Assembly: GCA_016720685.1 (NCBI GenBank)
Contig: JADKKC010000024.1
Coordinates: 1 to 61,518, forward strand
Direction: 5' to 3'
Source: Zoogloea sp.
GTDB lineage: Bacteria > Pseudomonadota > Gammaproteobacteria > Burkholderiales > Rhodocyclaceae
Length of the DNA stretch: 61,518 nt
Under the pieces are notes generated by a model that was not told where the DNA came from, did no database searches, and saw only the letters and a list, made by a program, of their open reading frames with translations. Below are positions 1 to 9,149 of the stretch, piece after piece. How positions within the stretch are numbered: the stretch's first letter is position 1; each line of letters opens with the position of its first letter. The translations under genes and the position numbers were made by a program.

Positions 1-1
1 C

Positions 2-1416
2 TGGCAGCGCATCAAGCTGGATGAACTGCTGGCCCAGCAGATTTCCCTGCGCCGCGCCTACGCCGCCCGCCGGGCCAAGAACGCCGCCAGCCTGCCGCAG
101 CGGGACACGCTGACCCGTGAATTGCTCAAGCAGCTGCCCTTTGCGCTGACCGGCGCCCAGCGCCGCGCCTTTTCCGAAATCGCCGCCGATCTCACCTCGG
201 ATCATCCGATGCAGCGCCTCCTGCAGGGCGACGTGGGCAGCGGCAAAACCTGCGTCGCCGCGCTGGCCATGCTGCAGGCGGCCGAAAACGGGCGTCAGGC
301 GGTGCTGATGGCGCCCACCGAAATCCTTGCCGAGCAGCACTACCGCAAGCTCACCGACTGGCTCACGCCGATCGGGCTGGAGGTGGCCTGGCTGTCCGGC
401 AGCCGCAAGAAAAAAGAACGCGAGGCCACGCTGGCGCGCCTCGCCGCCGGTGAAATCCTGCTGGCCGTGGGCACCCACGCGCTGATCGAAGATCCGGTCA
501 CCCTGCCCGGCCTGGCGCTGGCGGTGGTCGATGAACAGCACCGCTTTGGCGTGCGCCAGCGCCTGGCCCTGCGCGAAAAGGGCCAGGCCGGCGAATCGCC
601 GCACATGTTGATGATGTCCGCCACGCCGATTCCGCGCACGCTGGCGATGAGCTACTACGCCGACCTGGATGTATCCGTGCTCGACGAACTGCCCCCCGGC
701 CGCACGCCCATCGTGACCAAGCTGGTGGCCGAGGCGCGTCGCGAGGAGGTGATTCGCCGCGTCCACGACGCCTGCGTGACGGGTCGCCAGGCCTACTGGG
801 TGTGCCCGCTGATCGAGGAATCCGAGGCGCTGCAGCTCAAGACGGCCGAAGAAAGCTATGCAATGCTCGCAGCCGCGCTGCCCGATCTTGCCGTCGGGCT
901 GGTGCATGGCCGCCTCAAGAACGACGTGAAATCAGCGACGATGGCGGCTTTTGTGGCGGGCGACATCAAGGTGCTGGTGGCTACCACGGTGATCGAGGTG
1001 GGCGTCGACGTGCCCAACGCCAGCCTGATGGTCATCGAGCACGCCGAACGCTTCGGCCTCGCCCAGCTTCACCAGCTGCGCGGGCGCGTGGGGCGCGGGG
1101 CCCATGAATCGGCCTGCATCCTGATCTTTGCCCAGCCGCTGTCGCAAACCGGCCGCGAGCGCCTCAAGGCGATCTACGAACACACCGACGGTTTCATCAT
1201 CGCCCGCGAAGATCTGCGCATCCGCGGCCCCGGCGAATTCATCGGGGCCCGCCAGAGCGGCGTGCCGCTGCTGCGCTATGCCGACCTGGAAGAAGACGCC
1301 GGCCTCGTCGAAATCGCCCGCGGGCTGGCCGAGGAAATCCTGAGGATGCGCCGCGGGTGGCCGACGCGGTGACCGCGCGCTGGTTCGGCGGACGCGCCTC
1401 GCTGCTCAAGGCGTGA
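2..1416 (+). CDS. recG: ATP-dependent DNA helicase RecG (5' truncated, frameshifted near 3' end)
   Basis: RecG is an SF2 translocase that remodels stalled forks and branched DNA. The reading frame is already open at the window edge, so only about the C-terminal 470 of roughly 690 residues are present. Visible motifs are Walker A GDVGSGKT, the DEQH box, SATPIPRT, and the conserved VATTVIEVGVDVPNA and QLRGRVGRG stretches of the second helicase domain. The open frame stops at 1372 after RRGWPTR. The usual RecG tail (ADAVTARWFGGRASLLKA) continues in another frame to a stop at 1414-1416. One missing base around 1345 (AGG-ATG for AGGGATG) restores it, so I annotate through 1416. Confidence 0.93.
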
Positions 1417-1516
1417 GGGTGCGGCGGTGGGGGTTCGCCCTTGCAAAGTCGTGCCCCGACTCGTGCCCTGAGCCCCTACAATTGCGGCCGACCGCTTCAA
1501 TCCTTTTCCGCTTTCC

Positions 1517-2071
1517 ATGACCCTCGCCCATTTTCCGGGCCGTGATCCCTTCCGTATGGCGGCCTGGCGTGCGCCGCGCGGCATGCGCGGCTGGCTGACC
1601 GACGACAGTTCGCTCACCGCACGCATCCGGGCCCGCTGCGGGCAGTTTTCGCTGCAGGTGGTTTTTCAGGGCAAGGGCGCCGTGCTGCCCGACGAGCTGG
1701 CGGCCCTCGGCGTGCATCGCCACGGCAGCGTGTGGCAGCGCGAAGTGCTGCTGATCGCCGACGGCGAGCCGGTGGTGTTCGCCCGCTCGCTGGTGGCGGA
1801 GACGGCGGTTCCGGCCGCCTGGCACCTGTTGCGCGGCCTGGGCGGGCGGCCGCTGGCGGCGGTGCTGTTCGACGATCCGCGGGTGCGCCGTGCGCCGCTG
1901 GAGGCGGCCCGCCTCGATGCCCGCGATTCGCGCTGGCATCATGCTGCGCGCGCCATCGGCCATGACGCTCTGCCCGCCCTGTGGGCGCGGCGTTCGGCCT
2001 TTCATCGGGGCGGCGTGCCGCTCCTGATCACCGAAATCTTTTTACCTGCAGTCCTGAACCTGGCCCCATGA
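1517..2071 (+). CDS. ubiC: Chorismate lyase (chorismate to 4-hydroxybenzoate + pyruvate)
   Basis: UbiC makes 4-hydroxybenzoate, the ring precursor of ubiquinone, in the cytoplasm. The 184-residue product has the family size, the N-terminal WLTDDSSLTARIRARC stretch, the conserved Arg in VWQREVLL, and a C-terminal Glu in LLITEIFLP matching the catalytic Glu of the family. Its stop overlaps the start of ubiA (ATGA at 2068-2071), so the two are probably translationally coupled and act in sequence. The 100-bp gap after recG leaves room for a promoter. Confidence 0.92.
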   Translation: MTLAHFPGRDPFRMAAWRAPRGMRGWLTDDSSLTARIRARCGQFSLQVVFQGKGAVLPDELAALGVHRHGSVWQREVLLIADGEPVVFARSLVAETAVPAAWHLLRGLGGRPLAAVLFDDPRVRRAPLEAARLDARDSRWHHAARAIGHDALPALWARRSAFHRGGVPLLITEIFLPAVLNLAP

Positions 2072-2952
2072 CCTCCTCGATCCCGTCCCTGACCCTGGGC
2101 CAGCGCCTGTCCGAATACGAAAAACTGATGCGCCTCGACAAGCCCATCGGCATCCTGCTGCTGCTGTGGCCGACCCTGTGGGCGCTGTGGGTGGCCAGCG
2201 ACGGGAGGCCGACGGCGTGGATCGTGGCGATCTTCGTGATCGGCACGGTGCTGATGCGCTCGGCCGGCTGCGTGATCAACGACTACGTGGACAAGGATTT
2301 CGACGGCCACGTGGAGCGCACCCGCAACCGCCCGCTGGCGGCCCGGCGGATCAGCCCGAAAGAGGCGCTGTGGCTGGCGGCCGGTTTGGCCGTGCTGTCT
2401 TTCGTGCTCATCTTGCCGCTCAACGGCCTGACCATCGCGATGAGCGTGCCGGCGCTTTTCCTGGCCGGGAGCTACCCTTTTACCAAGCGCTTTTTCGCGA
2501 TTCCCCAGGCTTACCTGGGGATCGCCTTCGGCTTTGGCATTCCGATGGCCTTTGCCGCCTTCCAGAACGACATTCCGCTGGAGGCCTGGATGATGCTGCT
2601 CGCCAACGTGTTCTGGGCGGTGGCCTACGACACCGAGTACGCGATGGTCGATCGCCCCGACGACCTGAAGATCGGCATCAAGACCTCGGCGATCACCTTT
2701 GGCCGCTTTGACGTGGCGGCGGTGATGGCCTGCTACGCGGCAACCCTGCTGATTCTCGGCTGGGTCGGCCTCGCCACCGGCGGCGGCGCGATCTTCCTGG
2801 CCGGGCTGGCGGTGGCGGCCGGGATCATCGCCTATCACTACACGCTGATCCGCGAGCGCGACCGGCCCAAGTGCTTCAAGGCCTTCCTGCACAACAACTG
2901 GGTGGGCGCGGCGATCTTTGCAGGCTGGGCGCTGGACTACTGGATGCGTTAG
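2068..2952 (+). CDS. ubiA: 4-hydroxybenzoate polyprenyltransferase
   Basis: This membrane prenyltransferase joins the polyprenyl tail to 4-hydroxybenzoate, the step after UbiC. The 294-residue product has many membrane segments and both Asp-rich prenyl-diphosphate/Mg motifs: NDYVDKDFDGHVERT near residue 71 and a second around DTEYAMVDRPDDLKIG. The start is the ATG overlapping the ubiC stop. An upstream in-frame start would lie inside ubiC and is not used. The gene converges on waaA, whose stop is only 12 bases away. Confidence 0.96.
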   Translation: MTSSIPSLTLGQRLSEYEKLMRLDKPIGILLLLWPTLWALWVASDGRPTAWIVAIFVIGTVLMRSAGCVINDYVDKDFDGHVERTRNRPLAARRISPKEALWLAAGLAVLSFVLILPLNGLTIAMSVPALFLAGSYPFTKRFFAIPQAYLGIAFGFGIPMAFAAFQNDIPLEAWMMLLANVFWAVAYDTEYAMVDRPDDLKIGIKTSAITFGRFDVAAVMACYAATLLILGWVGLATGGGAIFLAGLAVAAGIIAYHYTLIRERDRPKCFKAFLHNNWVGAAIFAGWALDYWMR

Positions 2953-2964
2953 CCGGGGCTGCGC

Positions 2965-4270
2965 TTACTCGCGCTGCCCCGGCTTGCGCGGCTGGGCTGT
3001 CTTGAGCAGCGGGGTCAGCAAGTCCATCGTGCGTCCGGTGGCGCCCCGGTGAGACTGGGCGAAGCGGCTGCCGGCCTCGCCCATGGCCTTGCGGCGGGCC
3101 GGGTTGTCGAGGATTTCGAGCGCGGCCTGAAGGCCGTTCTCGATGTTGTCGGCGCGCAGGGCGGCATCGACTTCGATGGCCTGCTCGCACACCACCGAAA
3201 AATTGAAGGTGTGGGGGCCGAGGATGACCGGGCAGCCCACCGCGCTGGCCTCGATGGGGTTCTGCCCGCCGAGTTTCTCCCATGATCCGCCAATCACCGC
3301 CACGCCAGCCGCGGCGTAATAGGCGTACATCTCGCCCATCGAATCGCCCAGCCAGACCCGGGTTTCGGCCATGACCGGAACGTCTTTCGAGCGCTTTTGC
3401 AGGCTGAGGCCGGCGCGCCTGACCAGTTTGGCCACATCGTCGAAGCGCTGCGGGTGGCGGGGCACCAGCACCAGCAGTACGTCCGGCGGGCACAGGCGGC
3501 CAAAGGCTTCGAGCAGCGGCCCTTCCTCGCCTTCGCGGGTGCTGGCGGCAAGGAGCACCCGACGCTGCGGGCCAAAGCGGTTGCGGAAGTCGGCGCCCAG
3601 CGCCAGCATCGCCGGCGGCGGGGTGATGTCGAACTTGATGTTGCCGGTGACCATCACGTAGCGGGCGCCGAGGGCCGACATGCGCTGGCCGTCGGCTTCG
3701 GTTTGCGCGCCGATGGCCGACAGGTGGGCGAAGGCCTTGCGGGCCAGGCCGCCAAAGCCACGGGAGCCCGTAGCCGCCCGCGAGCGCGCGCGAAGGCGGG
3801 CATTGACCATCGCCAGCGGGGTGCCGGTGTTGCGGCAGCCCTTCGATGAGATTGGGCCACAGCTCGGTTTCCATCAGGATGCCGATGCGCGGGTGAAAGT
3901 GCCGCAGAAAGCGGGCCACGGCCCACGGCGTGTCGTAGGGCAGATAGACGCTTTGAACCCGTGGCGCGAGTTCGCCAAAAAGCTCGGCGGCGGTGGCCCG
4001 GCCGGTGGGCGTCATGTGGGTCAGGAGCAGGCTGTGATCCGGGTGGGCCTCGAGCAGGGCGTGGAGCAGCGGCGCACAGGCGCGGGTTTCGCCCACCGAT
4101 ACCGCGTGCAGCCAGATCACCGGCCCGGCCATCTGCGTTGTGTAGCCGCCCACGCGTTCGCCCAGATGGTGCAGGTATTCCGGCTGGCGGCGCGCGCGCC
4201 ATGCCAGGCGCAGGCCGACAAGCGGCGCGGCAACATACCAGACGGCGGTGTAAAGGTTTCGGAGAATCAA
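2965..4270 (-). CDS. waaA: 3-deoxy-D-manno-octulosonic acid (Kdo) transferase, frameshifted
   Basis: WaaA transfers Kdo to lipid A at the inner membrane. The N-terminal half starts ILRNLYTAVWYV, has one membrane anchor, the GETRACAP segment with the expected catalytic Glu, and THMTPTGR. The C-terminal half has GNIKFD, ASTREGEE, VPRHPQRF and a GGSWEKLGGQNPIEASAVGCPVI-type donor site. The halves lie in two frames and meet near 3838, where the reverse strand reads GAAGGGCTGCCG. Removing one G gives EGCRNTGTPLAMVNAR, a normal WaaA sequence, and a product of about 434 residues. The likely start is a TTG at 4270 with no strong Shine-Dalgarno, so the exact N-terminus is uncertain. Confidence 0.9.
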
Positions 4271-4492
4271 GGGGATGGATGACCCGGAGGGTGTCTTGTT
4301 CGGTGGTTCGGGCAGGCCTGGCCGGTGCTTGGGCGACGGAAGTATAGCGGGCGTTGCAGATGCCACGGACAAGTTGTGTCCTGCATTTACCCGCGTCACG
4401 TGAGCGTGCGAAAATGCCGGGCTGACGACTGGCGCCGTCGCAATTTTGCCCGGTTGCTGCCCACCCCAATAACACCCATCGTCCCCACGACC

Positions 4493-5500
4493 ATGAAAAT
4501 TCTCGTCACCGGCGCAGCCGGCTTCATCGGCATGCATGCCAGCCAGATCCTGCTGGCGCGAGGCGACGAGGTTGTCGGTCTCGACAATCTCAACGACTAC
4601 TACGACGTCCAGCTCAAGCTCGACCGCCTGGCCCGCCTCACGCCCCACGCGAACTTCCGTTTCGTGAAACTCGACGTAGCCGACCGGGACGGCATGGAGA
4701 AGCTCTTCGCCGAAGAGAAGTTCGATCGCGTCATCCACCTGGCCGCCCAGGCCGGCGTGCGCTACTCGCTGGTCAATCCCCACGCCTACGTGGAGAGCAA
4801 CCTCGCCGGCTTCATGAACATCCTCGAAGGCTGTCGTCACAACAAGGTGCAGCACCTGGTGTATGCCAGCAGCTCCAGCGTGTATGGCGGCAACACCAAA
4901 ATGCCTTTCTCGGAGAGCGACAGCGTCGATCATCCGGTCAGCATTTACGCCGCCACCAAAAAGGCCAACGAGTTGATGGCCCACACCTACAGCCACCTCT
5001 ACGGCCTGCCGACCACCGGCCTGCGCTTCTTCACCGTGTATGGCCCGTGGGGCGTCCGGACATGGCGCTGTTCCTGTTCACCAAGGCCATCCTCGAGGGG
5101 CGGCCCATCGACGTGTTCAACCACGGCAAGATGAAGCGCGACTTCACCTTCGTGGATGACATCGTGGAGGGCGTCATCCGCACCCTCGATCGCGTTGCCG
5201 AGGCCGATTCCGGCCTACGACGCCAACAATCCCGATCCCGCCACCAGCAACGTGCCCTTCCGCGTGTTCAACATCGGCAACAACAATCCGGTCGAGCTGA
5301 TGGCCTTCGTCGAGGCCATCGAGGATGCCATCGGCAAGAAGGCCGAGAAGAACTTCATGCCGCTGCAGGACGGCGACGTGCCGGCGACTTACGCCAACAC
5401 CGACGCCCTCAACGCCTGGACCGGCTTCAAGCCGGAGACCCCGGTGCCGGTGGGTATCGGCCGCTTCGTCGAGTGGTATCGCAACTACTACAAGGTTTGA
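4493..5500 (+). CDS. NAD-dependent epimerase, UDP-glucuronate 4-epimerase type (two frameshifts)
   Basis: This short-chain dehydrogenase/reductase probably interconverts UDP-glucuronate and UDP-galacturonate for surface glycan. It has the NAD motif GAAGFIG at the N-terminus, the LAAQAGVRYS motif, the catalytic YxxxK in SIYAATKKANE, and RDFTFVDDIVEG typical of this subgroup. The open frame breaks after FFTVYGPWG near 5051 (one base missing) and again near 5213 (one base extra). The corrected product is about 335 residues ending VEWYRNYYKV. Both breaks are in runs within well-conserved sequence, so sequencing error is likely. It heads a row of glycan genes. Confidence 0.88.
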
Positions 5501-5537
5501 TGCGGGGCCTGCCCGTGGCCGACAAGGCAAGGGGTTC

Positions 5538-6326
5538 ATGGAGCGCCTGACCGTCAGCCTCGTGCTGTACCGGCCCGACTCCGGCCTCTTGCGGGCCACG
5601 CTCGCCTCGCTGGTGGTGGCGAGCCGCGAGGCGGGTGTCGTCCCCGACCTTTTTCTCATCGACAACGGCGGCAGCGAGGAGGCCCTGGCTTTTCTCGCGC
5701 TGCCGGACGACTGGCGCGTGCACGTGTTTTCGGGGCAGGGCAACGTGGGTTTCGGCTGCGGCCACAACCTCAGCCTTGCCGGTGCCGGCGACTATCACCT
5801 GATTCTCAATCCCGATCTCGAACTGGCGCCCGACGCCCTGTGCGAGGCACGGGCCTTCATGCGCGCCCATCCCGAATGCGGCCTGCTGGCGCCCGCGGCC
5901 CACTGGGACGACGGCCGCGTGCAATATCTCTGCAAGCGCGTGCCGGCGGTGTTCGATCTCTTCCTGCGGGGCTTTGCGCCCGGCTGGTTGCGCCAGCGTT
6001 TCGCGGCCCGCCTGGCCCGCTACGAAATGCGCGACGTGATCGGCGATCAGGTGGTCTGGGATCCGCCCCTGGTCAGCGGCGCCTGCATGCTGTTCCGCAC
6101 CGCGGTGCTGCGCGAGGCGGGCGGTTTCGATCCGCGTTTCTTCCTGTATTTCGAAGACTACGACCTCAGCCTGCGCGTGGCCCGGAAGACCCGTATCGCA
6201 TATGTTCCGGCGGTGAAAGTCGTGCATCATGGCGGCCACGCGGCGCGCAAGGGATTGCGCCACATCGGCCTGTTCGTGCGGGGTGCCGCGACTTTCTTTC
6301 GACTGCACGGCTGGAAATGGTTCTGA
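5538..6326 (+). CDS. Family 2 glycosyltransferase (rhamnosyltransferase-like)
   Basis: A 262-residue cytoplasmic or membrane-associated GT-A transferase of the dTDP-rhamnosyl/rhamnosyltransferase-like group, adding a sugar to a surface polysaccharide. Visible signs are the N-terminal nucleotide fold (TVSLVLYRPDSG), LIDNGGS, the NVGFGCGHN segment, ILNPDLELAP (DxD-like region), SGACMLFRTAVLREAGGF and FFLYFEDYDLSLR. AGGGG sits six bases before the ATG at 5538. An upstream extension overlaps the epimerase and is rejected. It overlaps the ligase start by one base. Acceptor and donor cannot be read from sequence. Confidence 0.85.
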   Translation: MERLTVSLVLYRPDSGLLRATLASLVVASREAGVVPDLFLIDNGGSEEALAFLALPDDWRVHVFSGQGNVGFGCGHNLSLAGAGDYHLILNPDLELAPDALCEARAFMRAHPECGLLAPAAHWDDGRVQYLCKRVPAVFDLFLRGFAPGWLRQRFAARLARYEMRDVIGDQVVWDPPLVSGACMLFRTAVLREAGGFDPRFFLYFEDYDLSLRVARKTRIAYVPAVKVVHHGGHAARKGLRHIGLFVRGAATFFRLHGWKWF

Positions 6327-7186
6327 TGACGCCTTCACGCCTTGCCCGTCGCGTCTGGTTGCGCTGCGGGGTGATGCTTCTTGCTTTTACGGCGCCGGGG
6401 CTGTCCCTGGCTGCGCCGCCGCTGTTGCTCGCCGAAGTGCTGCGCGGCGACGTGGACGTGACGCGTTACTGGGTCAGCGAAAAACTCGACGGCGCCCGCG
6501 CCCACGCTGGGATGGGCGCAGTCTGCGCTTTCGGAGCGGGCGCCCGGTGAATGCGCCCGAATGGTTTATCGCCGGCCTGCCCGCCGAGCCGCTGGATGGC
6601 GAGTTGTGGATCGCCCGCGGCCAGTTCGAGGCGCTTTCCGGCATCGTGCGCCGCAAGGCGCCGCGGGATGAAGACTGGCGCCGCGTTAAGTTCATGGTTT
6701 TCGAGCAGCCGGACGGCGCCGGCAGCTTCAGCGAACGCATCGACAGCCTGCGCGCCATCGTCGCGCGGGCCGGCGTGCCCTGGCTGCAGGTCGTTGAACA
6801 GTTTCGCGTGGCCGACCGGGCGGCGCTTCAGGCCAGGCTCGACGAAGTGGTGAAGGGCGGCGGCGAGGGCCTGATGCTGCACCGGGCCGACGCGCCCTAC
6901 GTCACCGGCCGCAGCGACGCCCTGCTCAAATTGAAGCCGCTCTTCGACACCGAGGCCACGGTCATCGCCCATCTGCCGGGCCGTGGGCGGCTCGAGGGCA
7001 TGATGGGCTCGCTGCTGGTGGAAACTGCCGGCGGCGTGCGTTTCCAGATCGGCACCGGCTTCAGCGACGCCGAACGCCGTGCGCCGCCACCCGTGGGCAG
7101 CCAGATCACTTTTGTTTACCGCGATCTGACCCAGGACGGTGTGCCGCGCTTTGCCAGCTACCTGCGCCGGCGGGAGGCCTTTTTGA
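6326..7186 (+). CDS. Small secreted ATP-dependent DNA ligase, LigE-like (frameshifted)
   Basis: This is a minimal ATP-dependent ligase (adenylation plus OB domain, no DNA-binding extension). The first 30 residues form a signal peptide (basic start, VMLLAFTAPGLSLA), so it should act in the periplasm as LigE-type enzymes do. Motif I is SEKLDGARA with the nucleotidyl Lys, GGEGLMLHR is motif IV and LLKLKP is motif V. A frameshift near 6508 separates signal plus motif I from the rest. The family C-terminus (GVPRFASYLRRREAF) is followed by five Ts at 7180-7184. With four Ts the frame ends in a TGA at about 7186, otherwise it runs to 7308. Finding it inside a glycan operon is unusual. Confidence 0.82.
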
Positions 7187-8146
7187 GCCAGGGGCTGACG
7201 CTCGTCACCGGCGGACGGGCTTCATCGGCCGCCGGCTGGCGGCCGCTCTCAGGCCGACGGCGTGCGGCTCCGGGTGCTGACACGCAGCGCCGCGCGTGCG
7301 TCCCATGAACTGCAGGGTGATCTGAGCGACCCGGCCAGCCTTGCGGCGGCTTGTGCCGGCATCGACACGGTTTTTCACTGCGCCGGCCACGCCCATGCCT
7401 TTGGTGCGCTGAGCGAGGCCGACGCGCTGCGCCACCGCCAGGTCAATTTCGAGGCCACCCGCGCGCTGGCCGAGGCGGCGGGTCAGGCCGGAGTGGCGCG
7501 TTTCGTCTCCCTTTCCAGCGTCAAGGCCATGGGCGAGCCGCTGGATGCCTGCATCGACGAAGACTGGCCGGTGCCGCCCGAGTCGGCCTACGGCCAGGCC
7601 AAGCGCGCTGCGGAAGACGCGCTTCTGGCTGCGGGCGAGCGCTACGGCATGCACGTCGTGAGCCTGCGTCTGGCCATGGTGTATGGCGCGGGGGGGCGCG
7701 GCAATCTCGAACGCATGGCGTCGCTGGTGCGGCGTGGGGTTTTTCCGCCGCTGCCCGAAACCGGCAACCGGCGCTCGATGGTTCATGTGGCCGATGTGGT
7801 GGCCGCCATGCGTCTGGTTGCCGGCGACGCCCGTGCGGCGGGGCGCAGCTACATCGTCGCCCATCCGCAAACCCATTCCGGGCGCGGCCTCTACGACGCG
7901 TTGCGGGCGGCCTGCGGGCTGGCGCCGGTGCGCTGGTCGGTGCCGCGCGGGGTGCTGGCCGCGCTGGCCCGCCTTGGCGACGGCATCGAGGCGCTGGCCG
8001 GGCGGCGGGTGCCCCTCGACAGCGAGGCGCTGGATCGCCTGCTCGGCTCGGCCTGCTATTCGCCGGCACGCATCCATCGAGAGCTGGGCTGGCGCGCACA
8101 AACGGGCCTGGCTGAAGGGCTGCAGGAGATGCTCGGTGGTGTTTGA
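7183..8146 (+). CDS. NAD-dependent epimerase/dehydratase of the glycan locus (two N-terminal frameshifts)
   Basis: An SDR-fold sugar-nucleotide epimerase or reductase. From 7262 one frame runs to 8146 and contains VFHCAGHAHAFG, SLSSVKAMG, the catalytic YGQAK and VHVADVVAAM. The NAD-binding start is hidden by two missing bases: LTLVTGG, then TGFIGRRLAAAL after an indel near 7214, and QADGVRLRVLTRS after one near 7250. Joined, this gives a normal extended-SDR N-terminus. The likely start is a TTG at 7183 overlapping the ligase stop, but it is not certain. The context next to the GT4 transferase and the CapD-type dehydratase fits O-antigen or capsule sugar synthesis. Confidence 0.83.
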
Positions 8147-9149
8147 AGGCCTGGCCCTGCTGGTGCCGGTCGTGGCTTTTGCCGTCGCCTGGAGCCTTAC
8201 CCGCGGCTGCTGCCGGCCGGGTTCGCTGCTGTATTTTCTCGACCAGCCCAACGAGCGCTCGATGCACACCACGCCGGTGCCGCGCACCGGTGGCGTCGGC
8301 GTGATGGCGGGTGTGGCGGCTGCCGGCCTGCTGGTGTGGCTTGCCGTCGGGCTCGACCGTGCGCTGCTGGCCGCCCTTGGCGGCGCGCTGGGGCTGGCCG
8401 GACTGGGCTTGATGGACGACCGGCGCAGCCTGCCGGCGCGGGCCCGGTTTCTGGCCCAGGCGATCGCCGCAGGCGTCTTCCTGGTGCTTGCGGCGCCGGT
8501 CGGCAACTGGGCGCTTGCCGCGCTGTTACTGCTCGGGCTGGTCTGGATGGCCAATCTTTACAACTTCATGGACGGCGCCGACGGCCTCGCGGGCGGCATG
8601 GCGCTGTTTGGCTTTGCGGCGCTGGGCGTGGCGGCGGCGCTGGCCGGACAGCTTTCGCTGGCCCTGGTCTGCGCCGGCATCGCAGCGGCGGCGGCGGGCT
8701 TCCTGTGTTTCAATTTTCATCCGGCGCGAATCTTCATGGGCGACGTGGGCTCGGTGCCCCTCGGCTTTCTGGCCGGCACGTTGGGCCTTGCCGGCCGCGA
8801 CGCGGGGGCCTGGCCGCTGTGGTTTCCGCTGCTGGTGTTTTCGCCTTTTATCGTGGATGCGAGCCTTACCCTGCTGCGCCGGGCGCTGCGCGGCGAGAAA
8901 GTCTGGCAGGCCCACCGCAGCCATTATTACCAGCGCCTGGTACGCATGGGCGCTGGCCACCGGAGGACGGCGCTGCTGGCCTATGGGTTGATGGCGGGCT
9001 CGGCCGTCGCTGGCCTTGTCGCCTTGCCGCTGAAGTTTTCGCTGCAATGCGGCATCATTACACTATGTTTGTTCATTTACCTGATCCTGGGCTGGCAGAT
9101 TGACCGCGCGTGGCGCCGTCATGACCCGGCCGGGAAGCCAAAGTCTTGA
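8136..9149 (+). CDS. MraY/WecA-family undecaprenyl-phosphate sugar-1-phosphate transferase
   Basis: A polytopic enzyme that loads the first sugar phosphate of a surface glycan onto undecaprenyl phosphate. About ten hydrophobic segments are visible, with MDDRRSL, the active-site NFMDGADGLAGG, FNFHPARIFMGDVGS with the second acidic pair, and HRSHYYQRL in the last cytoplasmic loop. I chose the GTG at 8136 because AGGAG lies eight bases upstream. It overlaps the end of the epimerase gene. The stop overlaps the start of the next gene, indicating coupled expression. Confidence 0.88.
   Translation: MVFEGLALLVPVVAFAVAWSLTRGCCRPGSLLYFLDQPNERSMHTTPVPRTGGVGVMAGVAAAGLLVWLAVGLDRALLAALGGALGLAGLGLMDDRRSLPARARFLAQAIAAGVFLVLAAPVGNWALAALLLLGLVWMANLYNFMDGADGLAGGMALFGFAALGVAAALAGQLSLALVCAGIAAAAAGFLCFNFHPARIFMGDVGSVPLGFLAGTLGLAGRDAGAWPLWFPLLVFSPFIVDASLTLLRRALRGEKVWQAHRSHYYQRLVRMGAGHRRTALLAYGLMAGSAVAGLVALPLKFSLQCGIITLCLFIYLILGWQIDRAWRRHDPAGKPKS

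Noticed and set aside
2876..4996. Single 706-codon reverse protein over the waaA region
   Set aside because: Only the middle part matches WaaA. The rest is antisense to the epimerase or out-of-frame sequence after the frame break.
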